A stretch of 64,000 nucleotides of DNA from Verrucomicrobiota bacterium JB022 (GTDB lineage Bacteria; Verrucomicrobiota; Verrucomicrobiia; Opitutales; Oceanipulchritudinaceae), in the NCBI GenBank assembly GCA_030673845.1, contig JAUTCQ010000011.1:1-64000 (forward strand), in the 5' to 3' direction. Each line of letters begins with the position of its first letter. Position 1 is the stretch's first letter. The position numbers and the translations under genes are program-made. The notes under the pieces are model-generated. The model was not told the DNA's origin, did no database searches, and saw only the letters and a list, made by a program, of their open reading frames with translations. This document shows positions 42,056-50,661 of this stretch, one piece after another.

Positions 42056-44230
42056 TCAATTACGTAACGGGATGACCACTGGCTGGCCGTCGATACCTTC
42101 CGCGCGCGTCACGCCATGGTCGGTCACCAGTTCGACCACCACCGGGCGGCGCGGGCGGGCACGATCCCCTTCGGTTGCGGCCACCGTCACGTGCACCTCC
42201 TGCCCGCGGCGCTCTGCGCGGTAGGTCGTGCGGAGAAAGTCGCCGTTGCGGTAGCCAAAGCCGTCGCCCGCGTCCTCATACAGCGTGCCTTGGGCCTTGC
42301 CGTATTCGTTGAGCGACACCACCAGCGTCAACGGCTGCAACGAGTCTTCCACCGTGCTCTGGACCACGCGGCCCAGCGGCAGGATGGCCCCGCCGCGCAG
42401 CTTCAGCACCGGCTGGTAGGGGTCGCCCGTCGCCGGCTCGCCGACCAGCGAGATGGGGCGCCAGGTGCCCGGCAACGGGGCGGGAGCCGAGGCCCAGACG
42501 GGTACCACCAGCAGGTCATCACCGAGCAGGAAGGTCTCGTCCTCTCCGCGCAGCTCGGCGTTGGTCGGGTCGGCAAAGAAGGTGGGGCGCATCACCGGCA
42601 AGCCGTTGCGCGCGCTCTGCTCAAAGAGCGTGTAGAGGTAGGGCAACAGCCGATAGCGCCGCTCCAGTGCGGTGCGGGCAACGCCCTCCACCTCTTCGCC
42701 GAAGGCCCACGGCTCCTTGGCGTTGGAGTCTTTGGTCGCGTGGCCCCGGGCAAACGGGAACAGGCTGCCGACCGCGATCCAGTTGGCATAAAGGTCGGCC
42801 TCCGCATCGCCGCCGAAGCCCCCGATGTCGGGCCCGTTGAAGGGCTGGCCGGAAAGGCCGAGGTTGAGCGTCATGGGGATCGACCACTTGAGGTGCTCCC
42901 AAGTCGAAAGGTTGTCGCCCGTCCAGGTGGCGGCGTAGCGGTGGCCGCCCAGAAAATTGGCGCGCGTGAGCACAAAGGGGCGCTTGTCGGGCTTTGCATC
43001 GAGGATGCCTTCCCGCGTGGCCTGCACCATGAGCATGCCGTAGACGTTGTGGTATCGGGCGTGCGGCCCTGCCGGCAGGTCGCCCCCACCCCGGTGCCAG
43101 TTGTGCGGCGGCATCGTCTTGCTGGGCACGTTGGCCACGGCGGGCTCATTCATGTCGTTCCAGACGCCGTCGATCCCGGTGGCCATGAAGTCGCCATACA
43201 AATCGGCCCACCACTCGCGGACTTCCGGGCGTGTGTAATCCGGGAAGACGCAGGGCCCCGGCCACACATCGCCCACAAACGGCTGCCCAAAGGCGTCCTG
43301 CACCCACATGTCGCCCTCCGTCCCGGCCTCGTAGATAAAGTAATCCGGGTCGACCTTGATCCCCGGGTCGATCATCCACACCGCCTTGAAGTTGTGCTCG
43401 TGCAGGTAGCGGTTGACCGCGTGGGGCTCCGGGAAACCAGTGGGATCGAAGGTGAAGACGCGGAAGCCGTCCATGTAGTCGATGTCCATCCAGATCACGT
43501 CGGTCGGGAGGCGGCGCTGGCGAAGCTCATCGGCAATCTCACGCACCCGCGTGTCGGGGTAATACGACCAGCGGCTCTGCTGGTAGCCCAGCGCCCAGCG
43601 CGGCGGCAGCGGCATGTGACCCGTCAGGTCGGCCAACGCCGAGACAACTTCCTGCGGCGACTCGCGCTCGATCACGATGACGGGGAACCAGGGACCCTCG
43701 CTCGTAAACTCGATCTTGCCGTCGAGCGCGATCTCGCTGCGCCAGGTGGTGTCGGCCAGCATCCCGAAGGCAGTGCCATCGGGCCGGACCGCCAGTACCC
43801 ACGGGTGCGACTGGTAGAGCTGGTGCCCCCCGTTGTCGCGGTAGCCGTAGTTGTCGCGGTTCCAGAGCGTCACATTCTGGCCCGAACGCTCAAGCGGGCC
43901 GGTGACTTCGCCCGTGCCGTAGAGGCTGGTGCCGGGCGGCACTTCGATCGTCACCCGCGTGCGCTCATCGCCGAGGAAAAACTGCGGCTGCACCTGCCAG
44001 CCCTCTGGCAACGCGCCTTTCGGCTCCGGCCGCTCCAGCAGGGCAAGGGATGGCGGCATCTGCTCGATGGGCAGATCGGCGGGGAGAAACAGTGCGATCC
44101 GGTCGCCGACGAGGCCGCTGAAGCCGGTCGCGCGCTCGACATAGGCCTGGGCGCGCGCGGCGACAAAGATCAGCAGGCCGAGCAGGCACAGCAGAGACGT
44201 TTCGCGTCGGGAAAAAGGCAGGGTGTTCAT
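42056..44230 (-). CDS. Secreted GH31 alpha-glucosidase
   Basis: A 724-residue secreted enzyme. With the start at 44230 the protein opens with a proper signal peptide (LLCLLGLLIFVAARAQA); a start 48 bases upstream would bury it. GH31 motifs: WALGYQQSRWSYYPDTRVRE near residue 213, VIWMDIDYMDGFRVFTFD, DGVWNDMNEPA with nucleophile Asp359, and WTGDNLSTWEHLK with acid/base Asp439, then FARGHATKDSNAKEPW. This is the alpha-glucosidase signature. Why an alpha-glucosidase lies among beta-1,2-glucan genes is unclear; it may act on an alpha-linked co-substrate or simply share regulation. It begins 28 bases after the upstream GH144-type gene stop. Confidence 0.92.
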   Translation of the reverse strand: MNTLPFSRRETSLLCLLGLLIFVAARAQAYVERATGFSGLVGDRIALFLPADLPIEQMPPSLALLERPEPKGALPEGWQVQPQFFLGDERTRVTIEVPPGTSLYGTGEVTGPLERSGQNVTLWNRDNYGYRDNGGHQLYQSHPWVLAVRPDGTAFGMLADTTWRSEIALDGKIEFTSEGPWFPVIVIERESPQEVVSALADLTGHMPLPPRWALGYQQSRWSYYPDTRVREIADELRQRRLPTDVIWMDIDYMDGFRVFTFDPTGFPEPHAVNRYLHEHNFKAVWMIDPGIKVDPDYFIYEAGTEGDMWVQDAFGQPFVGDVWPGPCVFPDYTRPEVREWWADLYGDFMATGIDGVWNDMNEPAVANVPSKTMPPHNWHRGGGDLPAGPHARYHNVYGMLMVQATREGILDAKPDKRPFVLTRANFLGGHRYAATWTGDNLSTWEHLKWSIPMTLNLGLSGQPFNGPDIGGFGGDAEADLYANWIAVGSLFPFARGHATKDSNAKEPWAFGEEVEGVARTALERRYRLLPYLYTLFEQSARNGLPVMRPTFFADPTNAELRGEDETFLLGDDLLVVPVWASAPAPLPGTWRPISLVGEPATGDPYQPVLKLRGGAILPLGRVVQSTVEDSLQPLTLVVSLNEYGKAQGTLYEDAGDGFGYRNGDFLRTTYRAERRGQEVHVTVAATEGDRARPRRPVVVELVTDHGVTRAEGIDGQPVVIPLRN

Positions 44231-44258
44231 GTATTGGGGCAGTGAAAGGGGGGTGGGA

Positions 44259-46448
44259 TTATTCTGCGGGGTCGGCATGGAAGCCGATGGCGTCGAGCGC
44301 AGGCTGGATCTCGGGGTTGGCCATAAAAAGATCCCAGACGAGGCCGCTCCGGTGGTTCTCGATCATGACCGTGATGGGTGCCTGATTGAGCGCCATGTAG
44401 ACTTCCTCGAACCAGCCTTGAGACTGGTTGAAACCGTCGTGGAAGCCGTAGACGCCCCACACGCGATCTCCCAACACGCGGTAAAAGTGCTTGAGCGCGG
44501 CCATCGACTCATCGGGCGTGTAAGGCATGGAGGCCAGCGAGGCCATGACGTTGATCGTGCCGTTGTCGTCGCGGGGCTGAGCCCGTCCGCCGCCCGTATT
44601 GATGCCGGCGGAGAGGCCCCAGCAATCGGCGCCGTAGCCGTCGAAGCCGCGGGGGTTGTCGATAGCGTAGGCCTGGCTGATCAAGGCGATGGCCCGGTTG
44701 TTCTCGAAGTAATTCGTATAAGCGTCGCGACGACCGCGCGGATCGAAGCCCAGGAACGAGAAATGCGCAAAAAACAGGTCCGAGCCGGAGCCGCTACCCA
44801 CCTCCAGCGGGATGCCGTAGTAGGTATTGCCGTTCACGTAATGGTCGCCCTCGGTCGTGCGGCTCCAGGTCTGCCGGTATTTCACCGCCTCGTCGGCAGT
44901 GCCCGCAAAGCCCGTGTGGTAGAGGTCTGCCGGCACCGGGTGGGTCGGCGAAGCGATGGCCAGCAGGTAGATGATCAAGGTCTCGTTCCAGCCGATCAGC
45001 GGGTGGCTGATGTGGAAGCCGTGGTCGGGCGACCAGTGCCAGTAGAGGTAGCGGCTGTCTTCGCTCTTGCGATACCAATCCCACTCCACCTCTTCCCAAA
45101 ATCGTGTAATCGTCTCGCGGATCGCGCGCTCGGCAGACGTGTCGCGGTCGAAATACTGCCGCGCCGCCAACAGGCCCTGGATCATGAAGGCCGTTTCGAC
45201 CAGATCGCCCCCGTTGTCGTATTTGCCAAAAAACGGCACCGCTTTGCCCGTCTCGGCATCGAGGAAGTGCGGCCACACGCCATGGAAGCGCTCCGCCCGG
45301 TCCAGGAAGCCGAGAATCTTCTGCATGCGGCCGATTGCCTGCTCACGCGTGACGAAGCCCCGCTCCGTCGCCACCAGCAAGGCCATCACGCCAAAGCCGT
45401 TACCCCCCAGCGCCACCAGCTTGCGATCGCCGGGGTAGACCTCCGGGGCAAGACCCGATGACGGGTGCGCAGCCTCCCAATAGTAGCGGAAGCAAGCCTC
45501 CTGCACCATCGTCAGCAACTCGTCGTCGCTCATCGGGCGGGTCTCGGCCTGCACCGGCGCGGTCAGGGGCGATTCGTTACCCGCCAGATCGACCGCGCTG
45601 ACCTGGTAGAAGACCGTCTGGCCCGGCTCGCCCACAAAGTCCTCGAACCGCGTCAAATGCCCCTGCTGGAGGCCGATGGGCCGAAACGTCTCGCCGTCGT
45701 CGGACCGGTAGATGCGGTATTGCAGCAGGTCGTCGGCCTCGCTCGGCTGCCAGCTCAGGTCGACGTGACGCTCCGCCCCTTGGGCACGCAGGCGCGTCGG
45801 CACCGACGGAGGAGTGGTGTCGTCGAAGTCCTGCGGGTGGACGAAAAAATCGTCGAGATAAAGCGTGCGGTCTTCGTCATCGTCCAGCCCCTGCATAAAG
45901 GCTACGCTGATCAGCTCGGCCGGGCGGAACTTGGGATCGGCAGTTCCCTGGTACAGGCCCTCGTGGAAGCTGGCGAAGGGCAAGGTGACACGGGTCCACC
46001 TCCCGGCAGGCAGGGTCTCCTGATCTTTGACCAGGCGGACGGTGCCGGTGCCGTTGCCCGCACTGTCGCGCAGGAACACGAGCGGGGAGTTGTGGTAGGT
46101 GACTTCGTCCTCCGGGTAGACCCAGAAGCTGAGCGCGTCGCCCTCGAAGTGGAAGGTGCGGGCGTAGCGACGGGGGATCTGCACGTCGATCTGCCAGTCG
46201 CCGCCGGGGGCAGACCGCCAGTGCAGGCGCAGGCCGTTGGGCGCGCTGTGAAAACGCTTGGTGTCGACCGGGAAGCGGCCTTCATGGGTCTCCAACGTGC
46301 TGGGCGCGATCACCCGGCTGCCGCTGTATTCAGCGGCGTGGGGCGATGAGCTGAAGTCGAAAAAGACGTGGCGGTCGTAGAAGGACTGGGGATGAGCCGA
46401 AGCGGCCGCGAGGCTGATCATGGCAAGGGTCAGGGCTGGGAGCTTCAT
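44259..46448 (-). CDS. Secreted multidomain GH144-type endo-beta-1,2-glucanase with N-terminal beta-sandwich and FnIII
   Basis: A 729-residue secreted protein (start at 46448; signal peptide MKLPALTLAMISLAAASA). Residues 25-205 form a carbohydrate-binding-like beta-sandwich with strands such as GDALSFWVYPEDEVTYHNSP and the YLDDFFV ending. Residues 210-300 are an FnIII domain (PSVPTRLRAQGAERHVDLSW). The remainder is a PF10091-type catalytic domain: ACFRYYWEAAHPSSGLAPE, GFGVMALLVATERGFVTREQ, GWNETLIIYLLAIASPTHP and NQAPITVMIENHRSGLVWDL. It is thus a two-domain-extended paralogue of the 30354-31796 protein. It leads the minus-strand run and is probably the surface or extracellular enzyme that first cuts the polymer. 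Confidence 0.88.
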   Translation of the reverse strand: MKLPALTLAMISLAAASAHPQSFYDRHVFFDFSSSPHAAEYSGSRVIAPSTLETHEGRFPVDTKRFHSAPNGLRLHWRSAPGGDWQIDVQIPRRYARTFHFEGDALSFWVYPEDEVTYHNSPLVFLRDSAGNGTGTVRLVKDQETLPAGRWTRVTLPFASFHEGLYQGTADPKFRPAELISVAFMQGLDDDEDRTLYLDDFFVHPQDFDDTTPPSVPTRLRAQGAERHVDLSWQPSEADDLLQYRIYRSDDGETFRPIGLQQGHLTRFEDFVGEPGQTVFYQVSAVDLAGNESPLTAPVQAETRPMSDDELLTMVQEACFRYYWEAAHPSSGLAPEVYPGDRKLVALGGNGFGVMALLVATERGFVTREQAIGRMQKILGFLDRAERFHGVWPHFLDAETGKAVPFFGKYDNGGDLVETAFMIQGLLAARQYFDRDTSAERAIRETITRFWEEVEWDWYRKSEDSRYLYWHWSPDHGFHISHPLIGWNETLIIYLLAIASPTHPVPADLYHTGFAGTADEAVKYRQTWSRTTEGDHYVNGNTYYGIPLEVGSGSGSDLFFAHFSFLGFDPRGRRDAYTNYFENNRAIALISQAYAIDNPRGFDGYGADCWGLSAGINTGGGRAQPRDDNGTINVMASLASMPYTPDESMAALKHFYRVLGDRVWGVYGFHDGFNQSQGWFEEVYMALNQAPITVMIENHRSGLVWDLFMANPEIQPALDAIGFHADPAE

Positions 46449-46517
46449 CGGGGAGCGTGGGGGTGAAAACAATTGCACGCGGGGGCCGGGCGGGGGCATT
46501 CCCGGCAGGCATACTAT

Positions 46518-46531
46518 TGCAAATGATTGCA
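46518..46531. promoter_or_regulatory. Inverted repeat TGCAA-N4-TTGCA upstream of the GH144-type gene
   Basis: TGCAA (46518-46522) and TTGCA (46527-46531), 70 bases upstream of the GH144-type gene start. Its minus strand reads CATTTGCAAT, nearly the same core as the CATTTGCATT found in the receptor promoter, so it may be another site for the locus LacI regulator. Confidence 0.4.
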
Positions 46532-46737
46532 GCGCCTTCAACTCGCGAACGGTAATTGGCGTTTCAACCTCAGGAGAAGACCGGGAGCGAAGGGGTGAGT
46601 AGCTGACCGCTCGTCCTCGGCAGCTACCGCTGATCACGAAGCCGCAACACCGGCCAAGGACGCGGGTTTAAGGGTATATCATCACCGTGAGCATGCAGCT
46701 CCCCACCCCTGAGATCACCGCCGTTCTGGCTTCCTCG

Positions 46738-47541
46738 ATGAAAACCCTCGCCACCATTCCCCTGCTCGCCCTTGCGCTGAGCCTGTCGACGGTTCCCGCC
46801 TTCGCCCGCGATCGAGACCGCCATGATGATCACGACCGGCACGACGGACACCGCCACCGCGATGACCGCTGGGATCGCCACGATCATGATCGCGACCACT
46901 GGCACTACCGGCCTCCCGTCCGCTACGTACCGCCGCCAGTGCGTTATGTGCCCGCTCCGCCCTCCTCTTCGGTCACATTCGAGATGGGGATCCCCAACGG
47001 CTTTATCTCGGTGCGCGTCGGGCAGGATTATTACTACGAACGGCGCGGCGTCTATTACCGGCACCTGCCGCAAGGCTACGTGGTCGTCCCGGCTCCGCGC
47101 GGTGCGATCATCCCTATCCTGCCGCCCGGCTACAGGCGGGTAGTCTACAACGACTTGCCCTACTATCGTTGCGGCGACGTCTATTACCGCTCGGTCAGCG
47201 GCGGCTACATGGTGGTAGAGCGTCCGGTCGTCATCGAGCGCACGGTCGTCGTGGAGTCGCGCCCTGCCGTGGCGGAGCCCCCCACCCCAACCCGAGCCAG
47301 CGCCGATTATTCGTTCTGGATCGACAGCTACGAATTTACCTACCGCGACGGCCAGTTCTTCCGCCGCACCGCCAGCGGGCTCATCTGGAACGAACCGCCC
47401 ATGGGCGCCGTCTCCAACGAGCTGCCAGCCGACGCCGAAAGCCTCTGGTATCGCGACATCGAGTATTTCGACCTCGACGGCGTTTACCTGCGCAAGACGC
47501 AAGACGGCTACAAGATCGTGCCCGCCCCGTGGTCGATCTGA
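46738..47541 (+). CDS. Secreted DUF6515-like protein
   Basis: A 267-residue protein with a signal peptide (ATIPLLALALSLSTVPAFA) followed by an extreme His/Asp/Arg-rich stretch at residues 24-57 (repeated DRHDDHDRHD-like units), then Tyr-rich repeats such as YYYERRGVYYRHLPQGYVVVP and PYYRCGDVYYRSVSGGYMVV. The latter pattern is typical of the DUF6515 family found in Bacteroidetes, Proteobacteria and others. The His/Asp-rich segment could bind metal ions. The function is unknown. It is transcribed alone, convergent with the metallophosphoesterase gene and sharing a terminator with it. Confidence 0.85.
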   Translation: MKTLATIPLLALALSLSTVPAFARDRDRHDDHDRHDGHRHRDDRWDRHDHDRDHWHYRPPVRYVPPPVRYVPAPPSSSVTFEMGIPNGFISVRVGQDYYYERRGVYYRHLPQGYVVVPAPRGAIIPILPPGYRRVVYNDLPYYRCGDVYYRSVSGGYMVVERPVVIERTVVVESRPAVAEPPTPTRASADYSFWIDSYEFTYRDGQFFRRTASGLIWNEPPMGAVSNELPADAESLWYRDIEYFDLDGVYLRKTQDGYKIVPAPWSI

Positions 47542-47635
47542 GCGGATCGAGCCTTTGTTGTTACTGATCTATATAGACGACCCCTCATCACAGAGAGACT
47601 GACCAGACAGACATAGTAAGGAGAGATTACAGGAA

Positions 47636-47668
47636 AAGCGTCCGGGAACTCCCGGACGCTTCTTTTTT
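47636..47668. terminator. Bidirectional Rho-independent terminator
   Basis: AAGCGTCCGGG pairs perfectly with CCCGGACGCTT (11 bp) across a four-base loop, with TTTTTT on the plus strand and AAAA (TTTT on minus) on the other side. It lies between two convergent genes and can end both transcripts. Confidence 0.93.
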
Positions 47669-47692
47669 GAGCACAGAAGACGATTTGCCGGA

Positions 47693-50293
47693 TCAGTTGG
47701 CCGTGTGGCGGAACTGCCAGCCAGCCGAGCCCCAGACCCAGGGGTAGACGGCTTCGCTGGTGTACAGCCACTCCCCACTGCCTTGATCGACGAAGTAGTA
47801 ACCGCCGTCATCATTTTCCGTCCAATACGACCAGCCGATGTCGGAGTCGTAGAGGAAGACCCAGGGGAAGTCTTGCAGATACATCGAGCCGAGCCAGGGC
47901 GAGTAGGCGCGCGAGACGCTGTTGATCTCCGACAGGCCGCCGAAGAAGTTACCCAACTCACCCGAGCCCGCCTGCACCACCATAAACGTGGTGTCGTTGA
48001 TCGTGACCGTGGCGGCGCGGGCCATCGCTCCCTCGTTGGGAGCGACCTGGATCGTCAGCTCGGTCTCACCGGTGCCGGAGGTCGTGGGCAGCGTCAGCCA
48101 ATCGGCAGAAGCTTCGGCCATCCAGGCAAGGGACGCCGGCGTGGTGGTGATCGGCAGGGCAAGCTCGGCCGCCATTTCGCGCACGAGCGAGCCGGGAGCG
48201 GGAAGCGTCACGCCCTCGGTAGCCGCGTTGACGGCCTGGTCGATCATCGCCTGCACGTCCAGACCTGCTTGGGTGACGGTGTATTCCTGCCCGCCGATCA
48301 GCACGGTGGCCTGGCGAGGCTCGGTGGAGGGATTTTCGGCCACCACGAGGCGGACGGTGCCGTCGCCATACTGGCGAGTGTTGCCCTCGAAGCTGATCCA
48401 ACTGACTTCGGTCGAAGCCGTCCAGCCGGTGCCGGCCGGGTTGGCAGTCACCGCAACGTCGTAGCTGCCGCCCTGTTGGCTGGGTTCGGCAGAGGTCTGG
48501 TCGAGCGAAAACGCGCCCACCTCCTGGTTGAGCACCGAAAATTCGTCGAACTTCACCACTGCGCTCTCCGGCTGGGCCGTATCGAAGTAGTAGCTGGAGA
48601 CGGTCTGCGTCGCGGTGTCGAGGATCGAGAAGACGGTGATCGAATTGCTGTCGATGGTGGGCAGCGTAGTCGCGTCGTTGGGGTTTTGCATCACGGGCGC
48701 GATCGTTGGCATGATCGGCTCCGCGCCCCACGGGTCGCCGACCGTAAAGTAGTTTTTGGCCTCGTAGCGCGGGTCGCGCGGGGCGTTGCTGCGCGCCTTG
48801 TAGCCCTCGATGTAGCTGCCGTAGTTGTTGCCGACATTGGAGGTCTCGATATAGTTGACGCCCGCATCGGTCAAGAGGCGCACCCAGAGGTGGGAGTGGC
48901 CGAAGTGCACGATGTCGACATCCGCAGCCTCAATCAGCGGGTGCAAGTCGCGGTGGAAAACGTCCTGCTCGGGCGGGTATTCATATTTGATGAACGAGAT
49001 TTCGCCGTCGGTCCCGCGCTCGATGGTCTGGACCGGCTCGGCGAGCAGCGGGTTGACGTTGTCGCCCGTGCCACGGCTCGTCTGGTGCGTCAAAACATAG
49101 CGGATGGCGGCGTTCTGGTAGGCCTCGCTTTCGAGCTGTTGGGCAAACCAGTCGTATTGGGCCGAACCTTCCGCAAAGTCCCAGAAGAGGAAGTCGCCGA
49201 AGCCCCACATGTCGGGGTTTTCGTAATCGGCCACCCGCTCGCTGTATTTGCCACGGGTGTTGTCGTTAATCGTGGGTGAGCGCCAGATGCGTGTGGTGTA
49301 GAGGCCCATCAGAAACACGTCGCCAAACTCGATGGAGTAGTATTTTTCTCCATCGGGGCCGTCGGCGGGCAGGCTGAAGATCTCCTCGTAAGTAATCGAG
49401 TTGAAGGAATTGTTGGTGATCCACTCTTCACGGATGGTGGGATCATTCGAAGGGTTGAGAACGGCCTTCTGTTCTTCATAACGCTTTTCGGCATACCAGC
49501 GGGGTTGCGGAAAATTGAACTGATTGCCGAGGCTCTGCGACAGATCGTATTTACCCATCACTTCGTGATTACCAATGACGGGGAACAGCGGGGCATTCTG
49601 AATAATGGCGCCGCCGGTGTAAGGATCTTCCGGGTTGAAGACCTGCACGCGACCCTGCAAAGCAGCGAAGTAGGAGAAGCCACGATTGTCGTCGAACCAC
49701 TCCGAGGCGCGGTCCGGGATGTTCTGCAGGTCGCCCGCGTAGAAGACGGCATCGACCATTCCCACCGTCTCGACCACCTTCTGCAGGTTGGCCGGCGTCA
49801 TGGCCTTGAGCTGGTGGTCCGATGTCATCAGAATCTTCAACGGCTGGCCCTTGGGTGGCACCGGCGCAAGGCTGTAGGTCTCGCTCTCAACGGTCGCTTC
49901 ACCATCTACGCTGACGACGCGGTAAGGCACTCGCTGGCCGGGATTCAGGCCCGTCACGGTGGCTTCGTGGCGCCAGATATCGCGCTCGGTCGTCGCGCTG
50001 TAGAGGCTGCCGTTGCCGTCTTGGGTCTTGACCCACGAGGAGCCGTCTTCGGCCACGCGGGAGAGCTTCGTCGTGGTGGCCGGGAACGAGGCGTCCAACG
50101 CGTCGCCCACCTCGACGGTGTGGCTGGAGCCTTCGAACTCCGTGAACCACACGACGTTGATCGTCGATTCGGTCGGCAACTGGAGGAAGGGATCGGTCAG
50201 GAGCATGGGCTCCGCTTGAGCCGCAAGCGTCAGCGGCAGCGCGAGAGCGCCGAGCAGCGTGGTATAATACTTGATCGAGCGAGATAGCTTCAT
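47693..50293 (-). CDS. Secreted metallophosphoesterase with BACON-like domains and aromatic C-terminal repeat
   Basis: An 866-residue secreted protein. After a signal peptide (to about residue 26) come an FnIII/purple-acid-phosphatase-like N-terminal domain and a calcineurin-type phosphoesterase domain with the metal motifs SDHQ, AGDLQ, GNHE, LTHQ and HFGHSHLW in the expected order. Two BACON-like beta-sandwich domains follow (around residues 610-690 and 705-780, WISFEGN and WLTLPTTSGTGE). The last 65 residues are rich in Trp and Tyr (SPWLGSMYLQDFPWVFLYD; DIGWSYWTENDDGGYYFVDQ) and look like a separate anchoring or surface domain. The start at 50293 gives the signal peptide; the longer form would not. 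The substrate is unknown; a secreted phosphodiesterase or acid phosphatase role fits. Confidence 0.88.
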   Translation of the reverse strand: MKLSRSIKYYTTLLGALALPLTLAAQAEPMLLTDPFLQLPTESTINVVWFTEFEGSSHTVEVGDALDASFPATTTKLSRVAEDGSSWVKTQDGNGSLYSATTERDIWRHEATVTGLNPGQRVPYRVVSVDGEATVESETYSLAPVPPKGQPLKILMTSDHQLKAMTPANLQKVVETVGMVDAVFYAGDLQNIPDRASEWFDDNRGFSYFAALQGRVQVFNPEDPYTGGAIIQNAPLFPVIGNHEVMGKYDLSQSLGNQFNFPQPRWYAEKRYEEQKAVLNPSNDPTIREEWITNNSFNSITYEEIFSLPADGPDGEKYYSIEFGDVFLMGLYTTRIWRSPTINDNTRGKYSERVADYENPDMWGFGDFLFWDFAEGSAQYDWFAQQLESEAYQNAAIRYVLTHQTSRGTGDNVNPLLAEPVQTIERGTDGEISFIKYEYPPEQDVFHRDLHPLIEAADVDIVHFGHSHLWVRLLTDAGVNYIETSNVGNNYGSYIEGYKARSNAPRDPRYEAKNYFTVGDPWGAEPIMPTIAPVMQNPNDATTLPTIDSNSITVFSILDTATQTVSSYYFDTAQPESAVVKFDEFSVLNQEVGAFSLDQTSAEPSQQGGSYDVAVTANPAGTGWTASTEVSWISFEGNTRQYGDGTVRLVVAENPSTEPRQATVLIGGQEYTVTQAGLDVQAMIDQAVNAATEGVTLPAPGSLVREMAAELALPITTTPASLAWMAEASADWLTLPTTSGTGETELTIQVAPNEGAMARAATVTINDTTFMVVQAGSGELGNFFGGLSEINSVSRAYSPWLGSMYLQDFPWVFLYDSDIGWSYWTENDDGGYYFVDQGSGEWLYTSEAVYPWVWGSAGWQFRHTAN

Positions 50294-50661
50294 GGTTCGA
50301 GTCGAATGAGAGGTGTACTTCGAGCGCGCACACCTCTTTATTTCCGACTCGAATGTGGCCACCTTAAACGACCCTAAACTGTTGATTTATCAAACTATCT
50401 TACCCGATGATCATAAACGCAAACCACACGTTATACTTATGCAATAATTCACCAACGAATGCGTCGAAAGCCTGCGAATTACGGCACTTTCGCGACAAAG
50501 TTACGCGTATGTCAATCCCAGTTATGAACCCATACACCGCCCCATTTATCCATACGATAAATACCTATTGTAGCACAATTCATACGAAGCATTTCGATAC
50601 CAAAAAGCCGGAGAGCCGATCCCCTCCGGCTTCCCAACCAAGGCCACAGAGCCCAAGACTG
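50294..50661. other. A+T-rich intergenic region between metallophosphoesterase and GH5 genes
   Basis: A 368-base region much richer in A+T than the rest of the window, containing the promoter of the metallophosphoesterase gene and the terminator of the GH5 gene. No gene and no convincing PhoB box were recognised. Confidence 0.7.
50602..50632 (-). terminator. Rho-independent terminator of the GH5 operon
   Basis: On the minus strand, AAGCCGGAG pairs with CTCCGGCTT across a ten-base loop and is followed by TTT G-type T-rich sequence (TTTTTG). It lies 30 bases after the GH5 stop. Confidence 0.85.

Noticed and set aside
50294-50601. A PhoB box upstream of the metallophosphoesterase
   Set aside because: No pair of CTGTCAT-like repeats at the right spacing could be found in this A+T-rich region.
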